Origin: CATOSP01 sp965197545
GTDB taxonomy: Bacteria > Chloroflexota > Dehalococcoidia > Lucifugimonadales > UBA3495
Direction of reading: 5' to 3'
Assembly (NCBI GenBank): GCA_965197545.1
Contig: CBDANJ010000008.1
Location: 2,418,001 to 2,482,000 of the forward strand
DNA length: 64,000 nucleotides
The stretch's first letter is position 1. Every line of letters begins with the position of its first letter. Position numbers and translations under genes: made by a program. Below are positions 1 to 8,812 of this stretch, in pieces. Under the pieces are notes generated by a model. It searched no databases and had not been told where the DNA came from. It saw only the letters and a list, made by a program, of their open reading frames with translations.

Positions 1-282
1 GATCGCCGCGTCGAAAACCTGATGGACCTCGCCCGCATCTATTACGCGGGCCGTGTCGCCATCGGCAGCACTGACGCCGGCAGCGCCGGCCCCGAAGCCA
101 CCGAGGAAGTCAACCTCTTCGGCACGCCAGAAGAGGTCGTCGAGAAGATCCACATGTTCAGGGAAGCCTTCACTACCGACGAGATTATGTTCGAGTGCAA
201 CTGGACATCATCCGTCCCCCGCGAGGTAGTCATGGACACCTTGAAGTGCCTCTCCGAAGACGTCATCCCCCACTTCAAATAG
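1..282 (+). CDS. LLM-class flavin-dependent oxidoreductase, C-terminal part
   Basis: The frame is open from the first base of the window, so this is the last 93 residues of a longer protein. The tail NLFGTPEEVVEKIHMF followed by a short helix is the usual C-terminal signature of luciferase-like (F420- or FMN-dependent) monooxygenases, in which GTPEEV begins the last helices packing on the TIM barrel. The barrel, and therefore the cofactor site, lies outside the window, so substrate and cofactor cannot be judged. A hairpin followed by T residues 30 bases downstream probably ends its transcript. Family assignment rests on this tail only. Confidence 0.7.
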   Translation, partial: DRRVENLMDLARIYYAGRVAIGSTDAGSAGPEATEEVNLFGTPEEVVEKIHMFREAFTTDEIMFECNWTSSVPREVVMDTLKCLSEDVIPHFK

Positions 283-311
283 GCGGGGAGTTTGATTGGA
301 GGGAATTAGGG

Positions 312-336
312 CGGGCCGCCGGTTGGCGGCCCGTTT
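312..336 (+). terminator. Rho-independent terminator after the LLM oxidoreductase gene
   Basis: A perfect 9-bp GC stem (CGGGCCGCC / GGCGGCCCG) with a GGTT loop is followed by TTT. It sits 30 bases after the stop codon of the oxidoreductase and just before the decayed IS630 gene, which ends on the opposite strand. Confidence 0.7.
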
Positions 337-337
337 C

Positions 338-1565
338 CTAAACTGAAACCAAGGTGGGATATACATTTGCGGTGCGGTGAAAATCGGTTCGGGCGCTTCC
401 GGTTAGTTCTTCCGCCCGTGCTTGGCGCACGGTCCGGCATCGCCGCTTGACTTCTTCCCGGCGATCGGCCAGGCGGGCGAAAAAGTCGCCCACTTTGTCC
501 TGCATCACAGCCTTGGTGTCCAGGCACAAGTTGACGGCCACCTCCTGGGCGCACCCAGCCCCAAATGACTTCATCAGCGTTGAAGTCCGGGCTATAGCTG
601 GGCAGGGCCTGCCCTCGTGAAAACGGGGGTTCACCGGGCGCAGGCACAACTCCGGCGTGGCCAGGTGGGCCCGCACCGCCTCTCCCCGGTGGGCCGGGGC
701 ATTGTCCCATATCACGTTCAACGGCTCGACGTGCCGCTCCATCAGCTGCCTGAGAAACGCCGCCGAAGTCTCCGCGTTGCTGTTCCCCTCCAGCTCCATC
801 CATCCCACCTCCCCCGTCTCCAAGCAAACCGGCGAGTAGTAGCTGGCCTTTTCGCCATCGCGCGGGCTGCTGGGATCCACCAAAGCCTGCCCTCGTGGAA
901 ACGGGGGGGCCGACTCTCCTTTCAACACGACCTTGCCCCGCAGTTCGGCGTCCGCCCGGAAGTGGGCCTCATCGGCAAAGAATGTCTTGGCCCCGAACCT
1001 CCGCGCCCCGTCGGCCAGGTCGGCGTACTCCGCCACGAAGGACTCCCGTTTCCTCTCATCAACATTGACCAGCCGTTTCTTGGGCTGCTTCAGGACAAAC
1101 CCCAAACGATGCAGAGCCTGCCCCGTGGGGACGGGGGTAGTTCAATCAACTGTTACGGCTGAGGCCGATGCCATAGCGTCTCGCGACAAACTGATGGACC
1201 ACCTTCCATTTCCAATTGGCCATGCCTATGCCTGCTGCAGGAGGTGGTTCCTGCACCGCTGCCCTCAACTCCGCTTGCTGCGCCTCGCTGAGCGCGGGAG
1301 CAACCCCCGGTCTGCTCGAAAATCAAAGCCCGAGCCCCGCCCTCGCTGAAGGCTGAAAGCCACCGCCCGATGGTATGGGGTCCCATTCCAGAGCCTGCGC
1401 CGCGGCCGAGTCGGTCCACCCTTGGGACAGCAGCCACAAGGCGTGCCACCGTTCCCGTTCCCGAGGCGTGGGCGACAGAATCAGGCGCCGGCGCAGATCC
1501 CGTGCATCCATATGCGACTGTTCGAGGAACCGCTCCATCTCCCTCGCACCCATTCCCAACCCCAA
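338..1565 (-). pseudogene. IS630 family transposase, multiply frameshifted
   Basis: Reading right to left, the parts of an IS630 transposase lie in different frames. First comes an N-terminal helix-turn-helix region (GWTDSAAAQALEW, then TIGRWLSAFSEGG). The DDE core follows with FADEAHF and VIWDNAPAH as the two Asp motifs, and SPDFNADEVIWGWVR carries the Glu in another frame. A C-terminal tail ends at 338. At least three frameshifts are needed. Three copies of a short palindromic repeat (about 604-628, 882-908, 1113-1137) are inserted in the gene; one keeps the frame and adds the peptide PPFPRGQALVD. No clear terminal repeats or TA duplication were found, so element ends are undefined. Non-functional. 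Confidence 0.85.
604..1137 (+). repeat. Three copies of a short palindromic insertion element
   Basis: Copies at about 604-628, 882-908 and 1113-1137 share the pattern AGCCTGCCC, a short hairpin of CG-rich arms (CTCGTG-AAA-CGGGGG type), and a variable end. Related copies occur at 11701-11727, 12130-12153 (reverse), 28363-28390, 28455-28479 and 56055-56080. In this stretch all three interrupt the IS630 transposase. Confidence 0.7.
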
Positions 1566-1897
1566 AATACAGAATGCAGCATATTTGGAAGATGCTGAGG
1601 GCTAAAGGCATTGAGCCGTCGGCGGAGTGCGACTATCCGATTCTGAGTGCCACGGTCCATGCTTCATCATGGGGCGCTCGCTTCTATGGACGCACCTTGC
1701 CTGGAGACCCGGATCGCCTCTACCTCATCCGGCACCGGTTTACGACGCGTCTGCCGCCATCTCAGCAGGCCTTGTACTCCAAGGGACTTATCCACGGGCC
1801 ATTCAAGCGTTTCTTGTGAGCTGCGCTGCTTCGAGGATAAGTACGGTGGGGCAGTCGATAGGCAGACCGATACGCACCCTCAAGGACCTGACAGCAC
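1566..1897. other. Gene-poor stretch before the IS5 element
   Basis: An open frame runs to 1819 on the + strand, but its product resembles nothing I recognise and it has no credible start or ribosome site. It may be a remnant of whatever gene stood here before the IS insertions. No RNA gene or terminator is evident. Confidence 0.3.
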
Positions 1898-2823
1898 TTA
1901 GAAACTATCTCAAAACCTGAACAAGATTTGGAATTTATGTTAGGGTGTGAATCAAAGATGTGTGAGGGTGTGGAGGTGGCGGATGGGTCGCAACGAAAGA
2001 TTGGATACCATCTGGGAAGTCCCCGACCACTTCTGGGAGCAGATCGAGCCTGTGATTATGGAGTTGGACCCGCCTAATTCCACGGGTCGCAAGCGGAAGG
2101 ACCCGCGGCGTATGTTGGATGGAATAATCTTCCGTATGCGTAGCGGCTGTCAGTGGAACCGTTTGCCCGAGGAGTTGGGAGACGACAGTACCATCCCCCG
2201 GACCTTCCAACGCTGGGTGGAGCTTGGGATGTTGGCGCGGATCTGGGCCGTCCTGGCGGACGGTTGTGAAGAGTTGGGCGGTGTGAATTGGGAATGGCAG
2301 TCTGCGGACTGCGACATGGGCAAAGCGCGTTTTGGGGGGATGCCATTGGCCCAACCCCACGGACCGGGCCAAGGCCGGGAGCAAACGTAGTGTCCTAGTG
2401 GAAGGGAGCGGCGGCCTCCTGAGCGTGGCAGTGGCCGGAGCCAATGTCCACGACACCAAGCTGCTAGAACAGACTTTGGAGCATGTAGTGGTGGCACGCC
2501 CGGCATACACCGGAGATAAAGCCCAAAACCTGTGTCTTGACAAAGGGTATGACAACCTCACAGGTCACCGAGCTGTTGCGGCCTACGGGTACCAGCCTCA
2601 CGTCCGCCGTATCGGTGAGGAAAAGATGGACCATTTGGGCCAAAACGCTACCCGGCTCGAAGATGGGGCGTGGATCGCACCCTGGCCTGGCTCTCGAAGT
2701 GCAGGGCAATACTTGTCCACTACGACATGTAGGCATCTAATTACCTGGGTCCGCTCCAACTAGCATCTGCTCTCCTCTGGTACCGTCGCCAAGGGCGATT
2801 GCTATTTTGAGATAGTTTCTTAG
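1898..2823 (+). mobile_element. IS5 family insertion sequence with TTAG target duplication
   Basis: The element occupies about 1902-2819. Its ends are inverted copies of AAACTATCTCAAAA, and it is flanked on both sides by TTAG (1898-1901 and 2820-2823). TTAG fits the YTAR target known for part of the IS5 family. The enclosed transposase is broken. The same terminal sequence bounds three short elements elsewhere in the window (7265-7374, 33202-33310, 39283-39400), which look like its non-autonomous derivatives. Confidence 0.85.
1983..2810 (+). pseudogene. IS5 family transposase, frameshifted
   Basis: The first part (from MGRNERLDTIWEV) has the N-terminal region typical of IS5-type transposases, including the FRMRSGCQWNRLPEE motif. 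Near 2330-2390 the frame changes to KRSVLVEGSGGLLSVAVAGANVHD, which carries the middle of the DDE domain, followed by CLDKGYDN. Near 2660 it shifts again to RTLAWLSKCRAILVHYD, the C-terminal Glu region, where a TAG stop interrupts; the last residues ALLWYRRQGRLLF run to the TGA at 2808. Two frameshifts and one stop make it inactive. Confidence 0.88.
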
Positions 2824-2834
2824 ACAGCTCAGGG

Positions 2835-4127
2835 TTGGTTCCTCTGAAAGATTTCCTCTACACCGTTAAGGTGCGGGCGGTTAACCTGGCTACCGACGAC
2901 GCTACCGAACAGCTCTGGGCGGAGTCAATCGAAGCCAAGACCAATCCCGGTCTGCCTTTGGACACACCCACCGGGTTGGCAGCGTCTTGGGACTTCGCCA
3001 CCGGTATGATCAAAGTTACCTGGAACGAATATCGATTCGACCCATCCGCCCAGTTCCTGGTAACCTGGCTTAAATATGGCGTCGAAGACAACGCTTTAGT
3101 CGATGCCACCGAAAGCGGCGGGCAAACTGTCGCGGCGACTGCATACGACATCGACGTAGGCGGTTCCTACGGCTCTTACAGGGTCCGGATCAGGGCCCGT
3201 AATAACCTCGGACCCTGGTCGGAGTGGACTGGTTACAAACAGGTGACGGCCAGTGCTTTCCCCGAAGGCATGAGGACCACTCGCGAGGTGGACGAAAACG
3301 CGGGAATCGGCGCTAGTGTGGGCACACCGGTCGAAGCCCTGATGCCCACGGGCGCCGAGGTCACCTACTCCATCAGCGGTGTGACCGGCCGGTTCGACAT
3401 CAACAGTGCCACCGGTCAGATCACTATCGCAGGCGACATTGCGGCACGGGCATATCCTGCGACGGTGACCGCCACCTTCACCGAGAGCCAATACCCCTAT
3501 ACACAGGTGGGCGCCGGGTCTATCGCCGTGACCATAACCGTCACCTCCCAGGGCCAATGGCGTCAGTACGCCAAGCTGACCGCGGGCGATGGAGCCGACG
3601 GCGACCGGCTGGGGGAATCACTCGCGTTGGACCCAGCCACCGGTACGATCGTCTCCGGCGCGCCCGAGGTCGGCAATTCTGCTGGCGCCGTTTACGTCTT
3701 CGAAGGCCCCGACGACACCGCACCGGTTAAACTGACTCCGCCTCCAGGCACCCCTAACGAGCTGTTTGGTATGTCTGTGGTAGTGGACGGAGATGTAATC
3801 GCGGTCGGAACGCGCTGCCAATGTGCGGATGCCAAGGTATACGTCTACAAGAAGCCCACTGCTGGCTGGGCTACTGCCGGCACGCCCACGGCCGCCCTCA
3901 GCGCCCCGACCTCAGATGTGGACTTCGACGACGGCCTGGCCGCAACGCGCTTCCTGCGGGTGGTCCGAGAAGGGATGGACCGCACCAGGGTCAACGTCCC
4001 TTTGTGGGTATCCCACCGTCCCCGTCCTCCAATTCAAAACCCAGCGGGATGCGCTGGTGAAGGAACCCTGGCAGCCGCGGCTACCTATCCCCTTTCACCA
4101 GCCCGCACAGCCACCACGTTGCCGTGA
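2835..4127 (+). pseudogene. Truncated FN3 / cadherin-like / FG-GAP surface protein
   Basis: The open frame begins immediately after the IS5 right end, in the middle of a fibronectin type III domain (DFLYTVKVRAVN). A second FN3 domain follows (residues about 45-145), then a cadherin-like domain (ITVTEN-type start REVDENAGIG, and FDINSATGQI at about 180-195), then an FG-GAP-like blade (GDRLGESLALDPATGTIVSGAP). No start codon context or signal peptide is present, so the N-terminal part was lost. From about 3970 the translation stops resembling the family and runs into the opposite-strand membrane protein gene. It is a fragment broken at both ends of a secreted adhesin-like protein. A comparable fragment lies at 33317-35013. 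Confidence 0.7.
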
Positions 4128-4371
4128 CCGCCGCCAGGGTTAGCAGCACTGGCAGGATGATGTGGGGCCGCGTGCCCTCGACTTCCAGGTTAGCGAGGTA
4201 CGCCCCCGCGAAGAAGCCCAGGATCATCGTGCCTATCCCGACGGACGCTCCCACCACCAACCCTTTGAGCTTTGCCCCGGGGTGCAGAGAGCCGGCGAGG
4301 ACGCACAACCCCACCGGGGCGGCAATGTAGAGCACCAAGAACCACAGGGCGAATGTGTCGTAGCTGACCAT
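4081..4371 (-). CDS. Small three-helix membrane protein
   Basis: This 96-residue protein starts at MVSYDTFALWFLVLYIAAP. It has three hydrophobic segments, at about residues 7-28, 34-58 and 70-90, separated by short polar loops, and ends in KGDR. It begins 7 bases after the stop of the upstream phospholipase/PPC gene on the same strand, so the two are probably co-transcribed with the lipoprotein gene further upstream. The start at 4371 is chosen because longer versions run through the upstream gene in another frame. I do not recognise a family; a membrane partner of the secreted proteins is only a guess from position. Confidence 0.55.
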   Translation of the reverse strand: MVSYDTFALWFLVLYIAAPVGLCVLAGSLHPGAKLKGLVVGASVGIGTMILGFFAGAYLANLEVEGTRPHIILPVLLTLAAVTATWWLCGLVKGDR

Positions 4372-4378
4372 AGCAGCG

Positions 4379-6207
4379 CTAGCGGTGTCCGCTGACCTCC
4401 ACAGAGTAGCCGCCGGTCTGGTTTTGGCTGTAGGTCGTGGCGGCGATGGTGTAGGCGCCCGGTGCCAGACGCCTGATGATGCGGGAGTCCAGGCCCACCC
4501 CGTCTCCATCGTCGTTGTAGGCCAGGTACGTGTTCCCGGACGGGTCATCGCCGCTGATGAGAAACAGGTAGGTGTCGACGTCCGACGACAGGTCAATCTG
4601 CACGGTGCGAGTGTATTCCTCAACCTCGAAGGTGGAGTAATCAACGTAGCGACCGCCCGTCCCCCGGGTCGATTTGCAGTCCGAGGTATTCCAGTAGCCA
4701 TAGGCGCGGGACTCGTCGATGGGCGTTGTGATGCAAGACGCGTTCAGGATGCTGAGCTTGTAGTCCCCGGTGCGCTTCGACGTGCTGTAGGTGGTGGCGA
4801 CCACGGTGTAGTCGCCCCGGGCCAGGCTGGTCTGAATGTGAGAATTGTAGGTGCCGCCGTAGTCGTCGTTCTCGGTAACCCGCGTGCCACGGATGGCTTC
4901 CCCATACAGCAGGTACAGGTAAGTGTCTACATAACCTCCGGTGTAGCCGAGGTCAATCGTGACGGTCTGGGTGCTGGGCTCCGAGAAGGTGTAGAAGTCG
5001 GCATAGTACCCCCGGCTCTGGGTAGTCCAGCAATCGGAGCCCAGCCACTCGTCGAGGATGGTCGAGGGATAGTCAACCTCTACCGTCCCACACGCCTGCG
5101 TCCGGAAGTTCAGGTAGTGTCTTGCCCGGCCACCCTCCCGATACTCCGGGTTTGTGACCCGCCACTGATATCGGGCCTGTCGCGGGTAGAGTTCCATCAA
5201 CGTCTCGGCCTCCCCGCCGGTTGCGGTGGCCGCGCACGCCTTGACATAGATACGGGTGGTCTTACGGTCGGAGTCCCTGGTGGGCACCGGCCAGTTGGTG
5301 TGGCTAATTGCAAGGGTCTGCGGGTTAGGCTTGGGATTGGTCTCCGTGGGACAGGCTATTACCGAGCTATGGGAGGCCCGCAGCGGGTAGTTCACCCGTA
5401 ACAACAGTTCCCCGGTGCTGCGCCATTCGCTGTTCCAATTGGTGGCGCTGGTATCGTTGGTGGGCGGCCCTTTCGCGTACTGCAAGTGCGCCCGCACCAC
5501 GTTGAGGGCAATAGTCCGATTGGTCACCACGAAGGGGAGATTCTGCGGGGCAAAGGGGCGTCCGTCCACTTCGAGGTAATGCACCGGCAGACACCGCCCG
5601 GTGATGGGTCCGCAATCCACCGTGCCGGACGACGGGTACTCAAGGAACTGCGGGTCGAGGTCAACACTGCGTTCCTCGGTGTCGTTGCTGTCCTCATACT
5701 TGCTCTGCACAGCCATGAAGTAGCCTGGGGCTGCGAGATTGCACGCCGTGAGCAGGGGACGTTCTATCAACGTCTCGTAAAGCTCGGCACAGGCGGCGTA
5801 GTTGTCGGCCCGGAACCCCCGGTCAGCGACCAGCCGGTTCCGCTCGTTCCACACCCGCCCGGTTCCAGCGTCGGCAACCGCAAACTGCGCCACATCAGGT
5901 CATGCCGGAGGCACCCGCCATTGAAATCGTCGTTGTACCAGTTAGGGACGAACTTGGGGGTCGAGCACGCGTCCTGGCTCCAGTCCATCCAGCGGAAGTC
6001 GGCCTCCAGCCGGAGACGGTTGTATTAAGCTTGCCAGGAGGCGAAGCTGAGGGCATGGAGCGCATTTAGGTCGTCCAGCCAGTCTTCCGTCTCCGTGGCG
6101 CTGGTGTCCTGGGCTAGGCCCTCGTCCCCGGCGGGAACGAGGGTCAGCAAGACGGCCACGAACACCGCGAGCACGGCTATATGGGCATATCGGTTTAGTC
6201 GGGACAT
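4379..6207 (-). pseudogene. Secreted prokaryotic phospholipase A2 with two PPC domains, broken by a stop and a frameshift
   Basis: Translation starts with a signal peptide (YAHIAVLAVFVAVLLTLVPAG). An in-frame TAA at 6025 interrupts, and the same frame continues into DACSTPKFVPNWYNDDF and GGCLRHDLMW, the Cys-paired CxRHD active-site motif of bacterial phospholipase A2. Near 5890 the frame shifts to NERNRLVADRGFRADNYAAC, the second helix with the partner Asp and Cys. A middle region of about 220 residues is unassigned. Two pre-peptidase C-terminal type beta domains follow (TVTIDLGYTGGYVDTYLYLL and TVQIDLSSDVDTYLFLISG), each with an acidic calcium-like loop. If intact it would be an exported lipase. 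Two lesions argue for a pseudogene, although sequencing error cannot be excluded. It lies between a lipoprotein gene and a small membrane protein gene. Confidence 0.72.
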
Positions 6208-6243
6208 CGTACAGACTCCAGATGGTTGAGAGGAATTGGGGGG

Positions 6244-7173
6244 TTACTCCCCGGTCAGGAACACCGTCACGCCGGGCTTACGTAGGGCTTCCAGCAGCCC
6301 CTCCCGCACGAGATCGGTGGCGAGCGCGGGCTCCTCCTTATGGAGGCGTTCCAGTTCAGTGGACCACGCCGCCTCCTGTGCCTCTAACAGGCCGTGCTGC
6401 TTGGCGCAGTCCTGGGACGGTTCCACCAAATCGAGGCGCAGGTCTTTCTCCTGCTGGGTGAGACGGGCTTCCCGGGCCTTGTGGTCCGCTGGAGACTCCA
6501 ATCGCTGCCACGGGAACAGGAGTCCTTTGTCCACATCCTCAAATCCCTTGCCTTCCAAGCAGGCCACCACATCATCGGTAGCCTTGGCAACGGCGGCATC
6601 GCCCGAGGCGCCCAGGCGCATCTTCTCCCAGGCCTCGAACAGGCTGCCGAAGGCTTTGCCCAAGTCCTCGCCGGACTGGGTGAGGCAGGCTTCCTTCTCG
6701 CCATCACCGTAGGAAATCCCGGCGCAACGGGCGGCGCCGTGGCGGAAGATGATGGAGTCGTAGTCGGCCACGACATCCCCGCCACATTGCCGTTGTTCGG
6801 CCCCGGTGGGCTGGTCGCGGCAAGTGTCGGATACCAGCGTGAATAGTTGCTCGGTACACCAGTCTTGGTAGGCAACTTCGGTGACGTCCCGGAAGGCCAC
6901 CACCGACTTGCAGCCCGCGATTCCCTCCGGGTGGGCCAGGGGCGGGGCTGGAGTTGGGGGTGGTTCGGGCGTTACCGGCTTGACGGGCGCGGTATCGGGT
7001 TCAGGGGTGGGCGGCACGTAGGGTGGCTTGGTGGGCAGGGTATCCGGCTCCGGAGTCGTTTGGACCACCACCGGCGCCGGCGGCGCGCCGGAGTCCGAAA
7101 CGGCAGTGGGGCCACAGGCCAGGGCCAGCAAGGTTAGGGGAATCAGCAGGGCAAATAACCGGGGTATCTTCAT
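6244..7173 (-). CDS. Proline-rich lipoprotein of unknown function
   Basis: The start at MKIPRLFALLIPLTLLALAC gives a lipoprotein signal peptide with the lipobox LALAC; a start 12 codons earlier would put charged residues ahead of the signal and is less likely. Residues about 30-85 form a low-complexity Pro/Thr/Glu linker (repeats of PTPEPDT). The rest, about 225 residues, has regularly spaced cysteines (GCKSV, DWCTEQL, DTCRDQ, QCGGD, RCAGI, ACLTQ, ACLEG, DCAKQ) and charged helices, suggesting a disulfide-rich helical domain. I do not recognise the family. It stands 36 bases upstream of the phospholipase/PPC gene on the same strand and is likely the first gene of that operon. Confidence 0.65.
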   Translation of the reverse strand: MKIPRLFALLIPLTLLALACGPTAVSDSGAPPAPVVVQTTPEPDTLPTKPPYVPPTPEPDTAPVKPVTPEPPPTPAPPLAHPEGIAGCKSVVAFRDVTEVAYQDWCTEQLFTLVSDTCRDQPTGAEQRQCGGDVVADYDSIIFRHGAARCAGISYGDGEKEACLTQSGEDLGKAFGSLFEAWEKMRLGASGDAAVAKATDDVVACLEGKGFEDVDKGLLFPWQRLESPADHKAREARLTQQEKDLRLDLVEPSQDCAKQHGLLEAQEAAWSTELERLHKEEPALATDLVREGLLEALRKPGVTVFLTGE

Positions 7174-7260
7174 ACAGCCGTCCCGTATAAGTCTGGTTCC
7201 GGAAGCCAACTATGGCCAACACACCAAGGGATGCAGCATACGTCAACACGGAACCGTACA

Positions 7261-7378
7261 TTAGTACCCATCTCAAAACGAGGCTTCCGCAACGTATCCC
7301 CCATTCGGAAAAGAGGGATTAAGGGGGATTTCCCCTTCTGCCCAAGCCTGCTGGTTCAGTTTTAAGATAGTTTCTTAG
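7261..7378. mobile_element. 110-bp MITE with IS5-type ends and TTAG duplication
   Basis: TTAG (7261-7264) and TTAG (7375-7378) flank a 110-bp sequence. Its ends are imperfect inverted copies related to AAACTATCTCAAAAC, the terminal repeat of the IS5 element at 1902. The interior contains a palindrome of the type CCCCCTTTCGNAAAGGGGG. The element at 33202-33310 is the same one in the opposite orientation. It has no coding capacity. Confidence 0.75.
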
Positions 7379-7545
7379 CTGGACTTTGTACATTCCACAG
7401 TTGGGCATCATAGGTAAAGCCATGTAGCTAGGGAGCTTTTTGAATGTCCGGTCCAGAAGACGACATTCAAAAAGCATGGAAATGGAAATAAATATCCAAC
7501 CGTTAGTATCTGACCGCATCTAACCAACTTTGTACAAAGTCCAGC
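7379..7545. mobile_element. 167-bp MITE with CTGGACTTTGTACA ends
   Basis: Inverted terminal repeats CTGGACTTTGTACA / TGTACAAAGTCCAG bound a 167-bp AT-rich sequence flanked by TTAG on both sides (7375-7378 and 7546-7549). The left TTAG is shared with the preceding MITE. The interior contains a 14-bp stem (GCTTTTTGAATGTC at about 7435-7448, complement at about 7461-7474). It has no coding capacity. No autonomous parent is seen in the window. Confidence 0.65.
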
Positions 7546-7559
7546 TTAGTGGTAAATAC

Positions 7560-7760
7560 CAGAATCCCCCTTTCGGAAAAGGGGGATTAAGGGGGATTTC
7601 CTCAACTACGGCTGCACCAGTGTCAGGGAGGCGAAGAGCCCGAGCCATGCAGGGGGGTCGATCCTCACAGACGCGCCTGCCGAGGCGCGGCCTTGTCATG
7701 GCCGGGATCGTCATCTCGACGGGGGAAATCCCCCCAACCCCGAAAGGGGGGTTCACGTTT
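7560..7760. repeat. Palindromic repeats of the CCCCCTTT-GGGGG type
   Basis: A hairpin-forming repeat at about 7563-7600 (CCCCCTTTCGGAAAAGGGGG, followed by a reiterated GGGGATT) and a diverged copy at about 7724-7756 lie between the MITEs and the hydrolase gene. Similar sequence occurs inside the MITEs at 7265 and 33202. Nothing else is recognisable in this gap. Confidence 0.5.
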
Positions 7761-7833
7761 GTCGCCGGGTTTAACCAGCCAGACTTTTGCGTGCGAACCA
7801 TCTTCGCGAAGGGGGTTGCCTGGTGGGAGAGGG

Positions 7834-8616
7834 TTACTTTTCCCAGGCTACGGGGTTTCTTAGGGTGCCGATCTCGCTGATCTCCACCTCTACCACGTCG
7901 CCATCGACCATGTTCTCCGTCGCGCCGTCGGTACCCATCCAGAGGACGTCGCCGGGAACCAAGGTCATGTACTTGCTCATGTCGCTGATGTACTCGCGGA
8001 CGCCGAAGATGGCGCTCTTGATGTCATATTCGCCGACAACCCGGCCACTGAGAATGATCCTGACGTGAAGGTCGTCGGGTTCTAGGTCGGTCACGATCCA
8101 CGGTCCCATGGGCTTAAAGGTGTCGGTATTCTTGGCCCGCCAAAGGGTGCGGTCTCCCCGCTGCCAGGTGCGTTCGCTGACGTCGTTGCCGATGGTGTAG
8201 CCGAGCACGTAGTCAAGGGCTTCGTCTTGGCTCACGTTCTTGCATTCCTTGCCAATGACCACCACCAGTTCACCCTCGTACTGCAACTGCTCGGTAGCGT
8301 CTTTGGGCACAACTATCGGCTCGTCTTGGGCAACCAGGGCGTTGATCGCCCGGTAGCCAACGTCGGCCTTCTTGGGCAGGTTGGGTTCCTCGCCTCGCAT
8401 GTTGGCGGCCCAGGTGACATGCTCCGGGTAGTTGATCCCCGCCGCATAGAAGGTTGGAGGGATGACAGGCACCAAGAGCTTGACCGAACTCACCGGGTGC
8501 GTCTTGGATGTCTTTGAATGGCTGCCGAAGGGAGTGCCTTCGACTTCAATCACCGTGTCGCCTTCGATGATTCCGTAGGCCGCGTTGCCGCCGGACTGAA
8601 ATCTGCACCACTTCAT
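7834..8616 (-). CDS. Fumarylacetoacetate hydrolase family protein
   Basis: This 260-residue protein matches the FAH fold used by 2-keto-4-pentenoate hydratases, acylpyruvases and 2-hydroxyhepta-diene isomerases. The short N-terminal beta domain ends near residue 50. The catalytic domain follows with FYAAGINYPEH and the metal-binding cluster YEGELVVVIGK (Glu-x-Glu type). Next come YVLGYTIGNDVSERTWQ and the late strand motif PGDVLWMGTDGATENMVDGD, where most family members have GTPxGVG. Hydrolysis or isomerisation of a C-C bond in an aromatic meta-cleavage-like product is the expected role; the substrate is not determinable. It stands alone, transcribed towards the MITEs. Confidence 0.85.
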   Translation of the reverse strand: MKWCRFQSGGNAAYGIIEGDTVIEVEGTPFGSHSKTSKTHPVSSVKLLVPVIPPTFYAAGINYPEHVTWAANMRGEEPNLPKKADVGYRAINALVAQDEPIVVPKDATEQLQYEGELVVVIGKECKNVSQDEALDYVLGYTIGNDVSERTWQRGDRTLWRAKNTDTFKPMGPWIVTDLEPDDLHVRIILSGRVVGEYDIKSAIFGVREYISDMSKYMTLVPGDVLWMGTDGATENMVDGDVVEVEISEIGTLRNPVAWEK

Positions 8617-8812
8617 AACCTACGCTCCTAATCTGTGTTTGGAATGGCGTTAACCGTCCCAATTCTCACATCTGCCGGATTGCGGGTCAAGGTGAGGCAG
8701 ACGTGGTGGACCGGTTCCGGTTCCAGACTCGGCCGGGGCTTATGTACTCAACTTCCCAACGCAGTACGGGATGGAGCCAATTGGTCTAGGTTTCCCTATC
8801 CAGGCAAGGGTT

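Noticed and set aside
1370..1819. A 149-codon + strand frame that might be a gene
   Set aside because: It overlaps the decayed IS630 gene, has no start context and no recognisable domain.
4385..5401. A 338-codon + strand open frame opposite the PPC protein
   Set aside because: It is the antisense shadow of a GC-rich gene; it shows no family motif or ribosome site, while the minus strand shows clear PPC domains.
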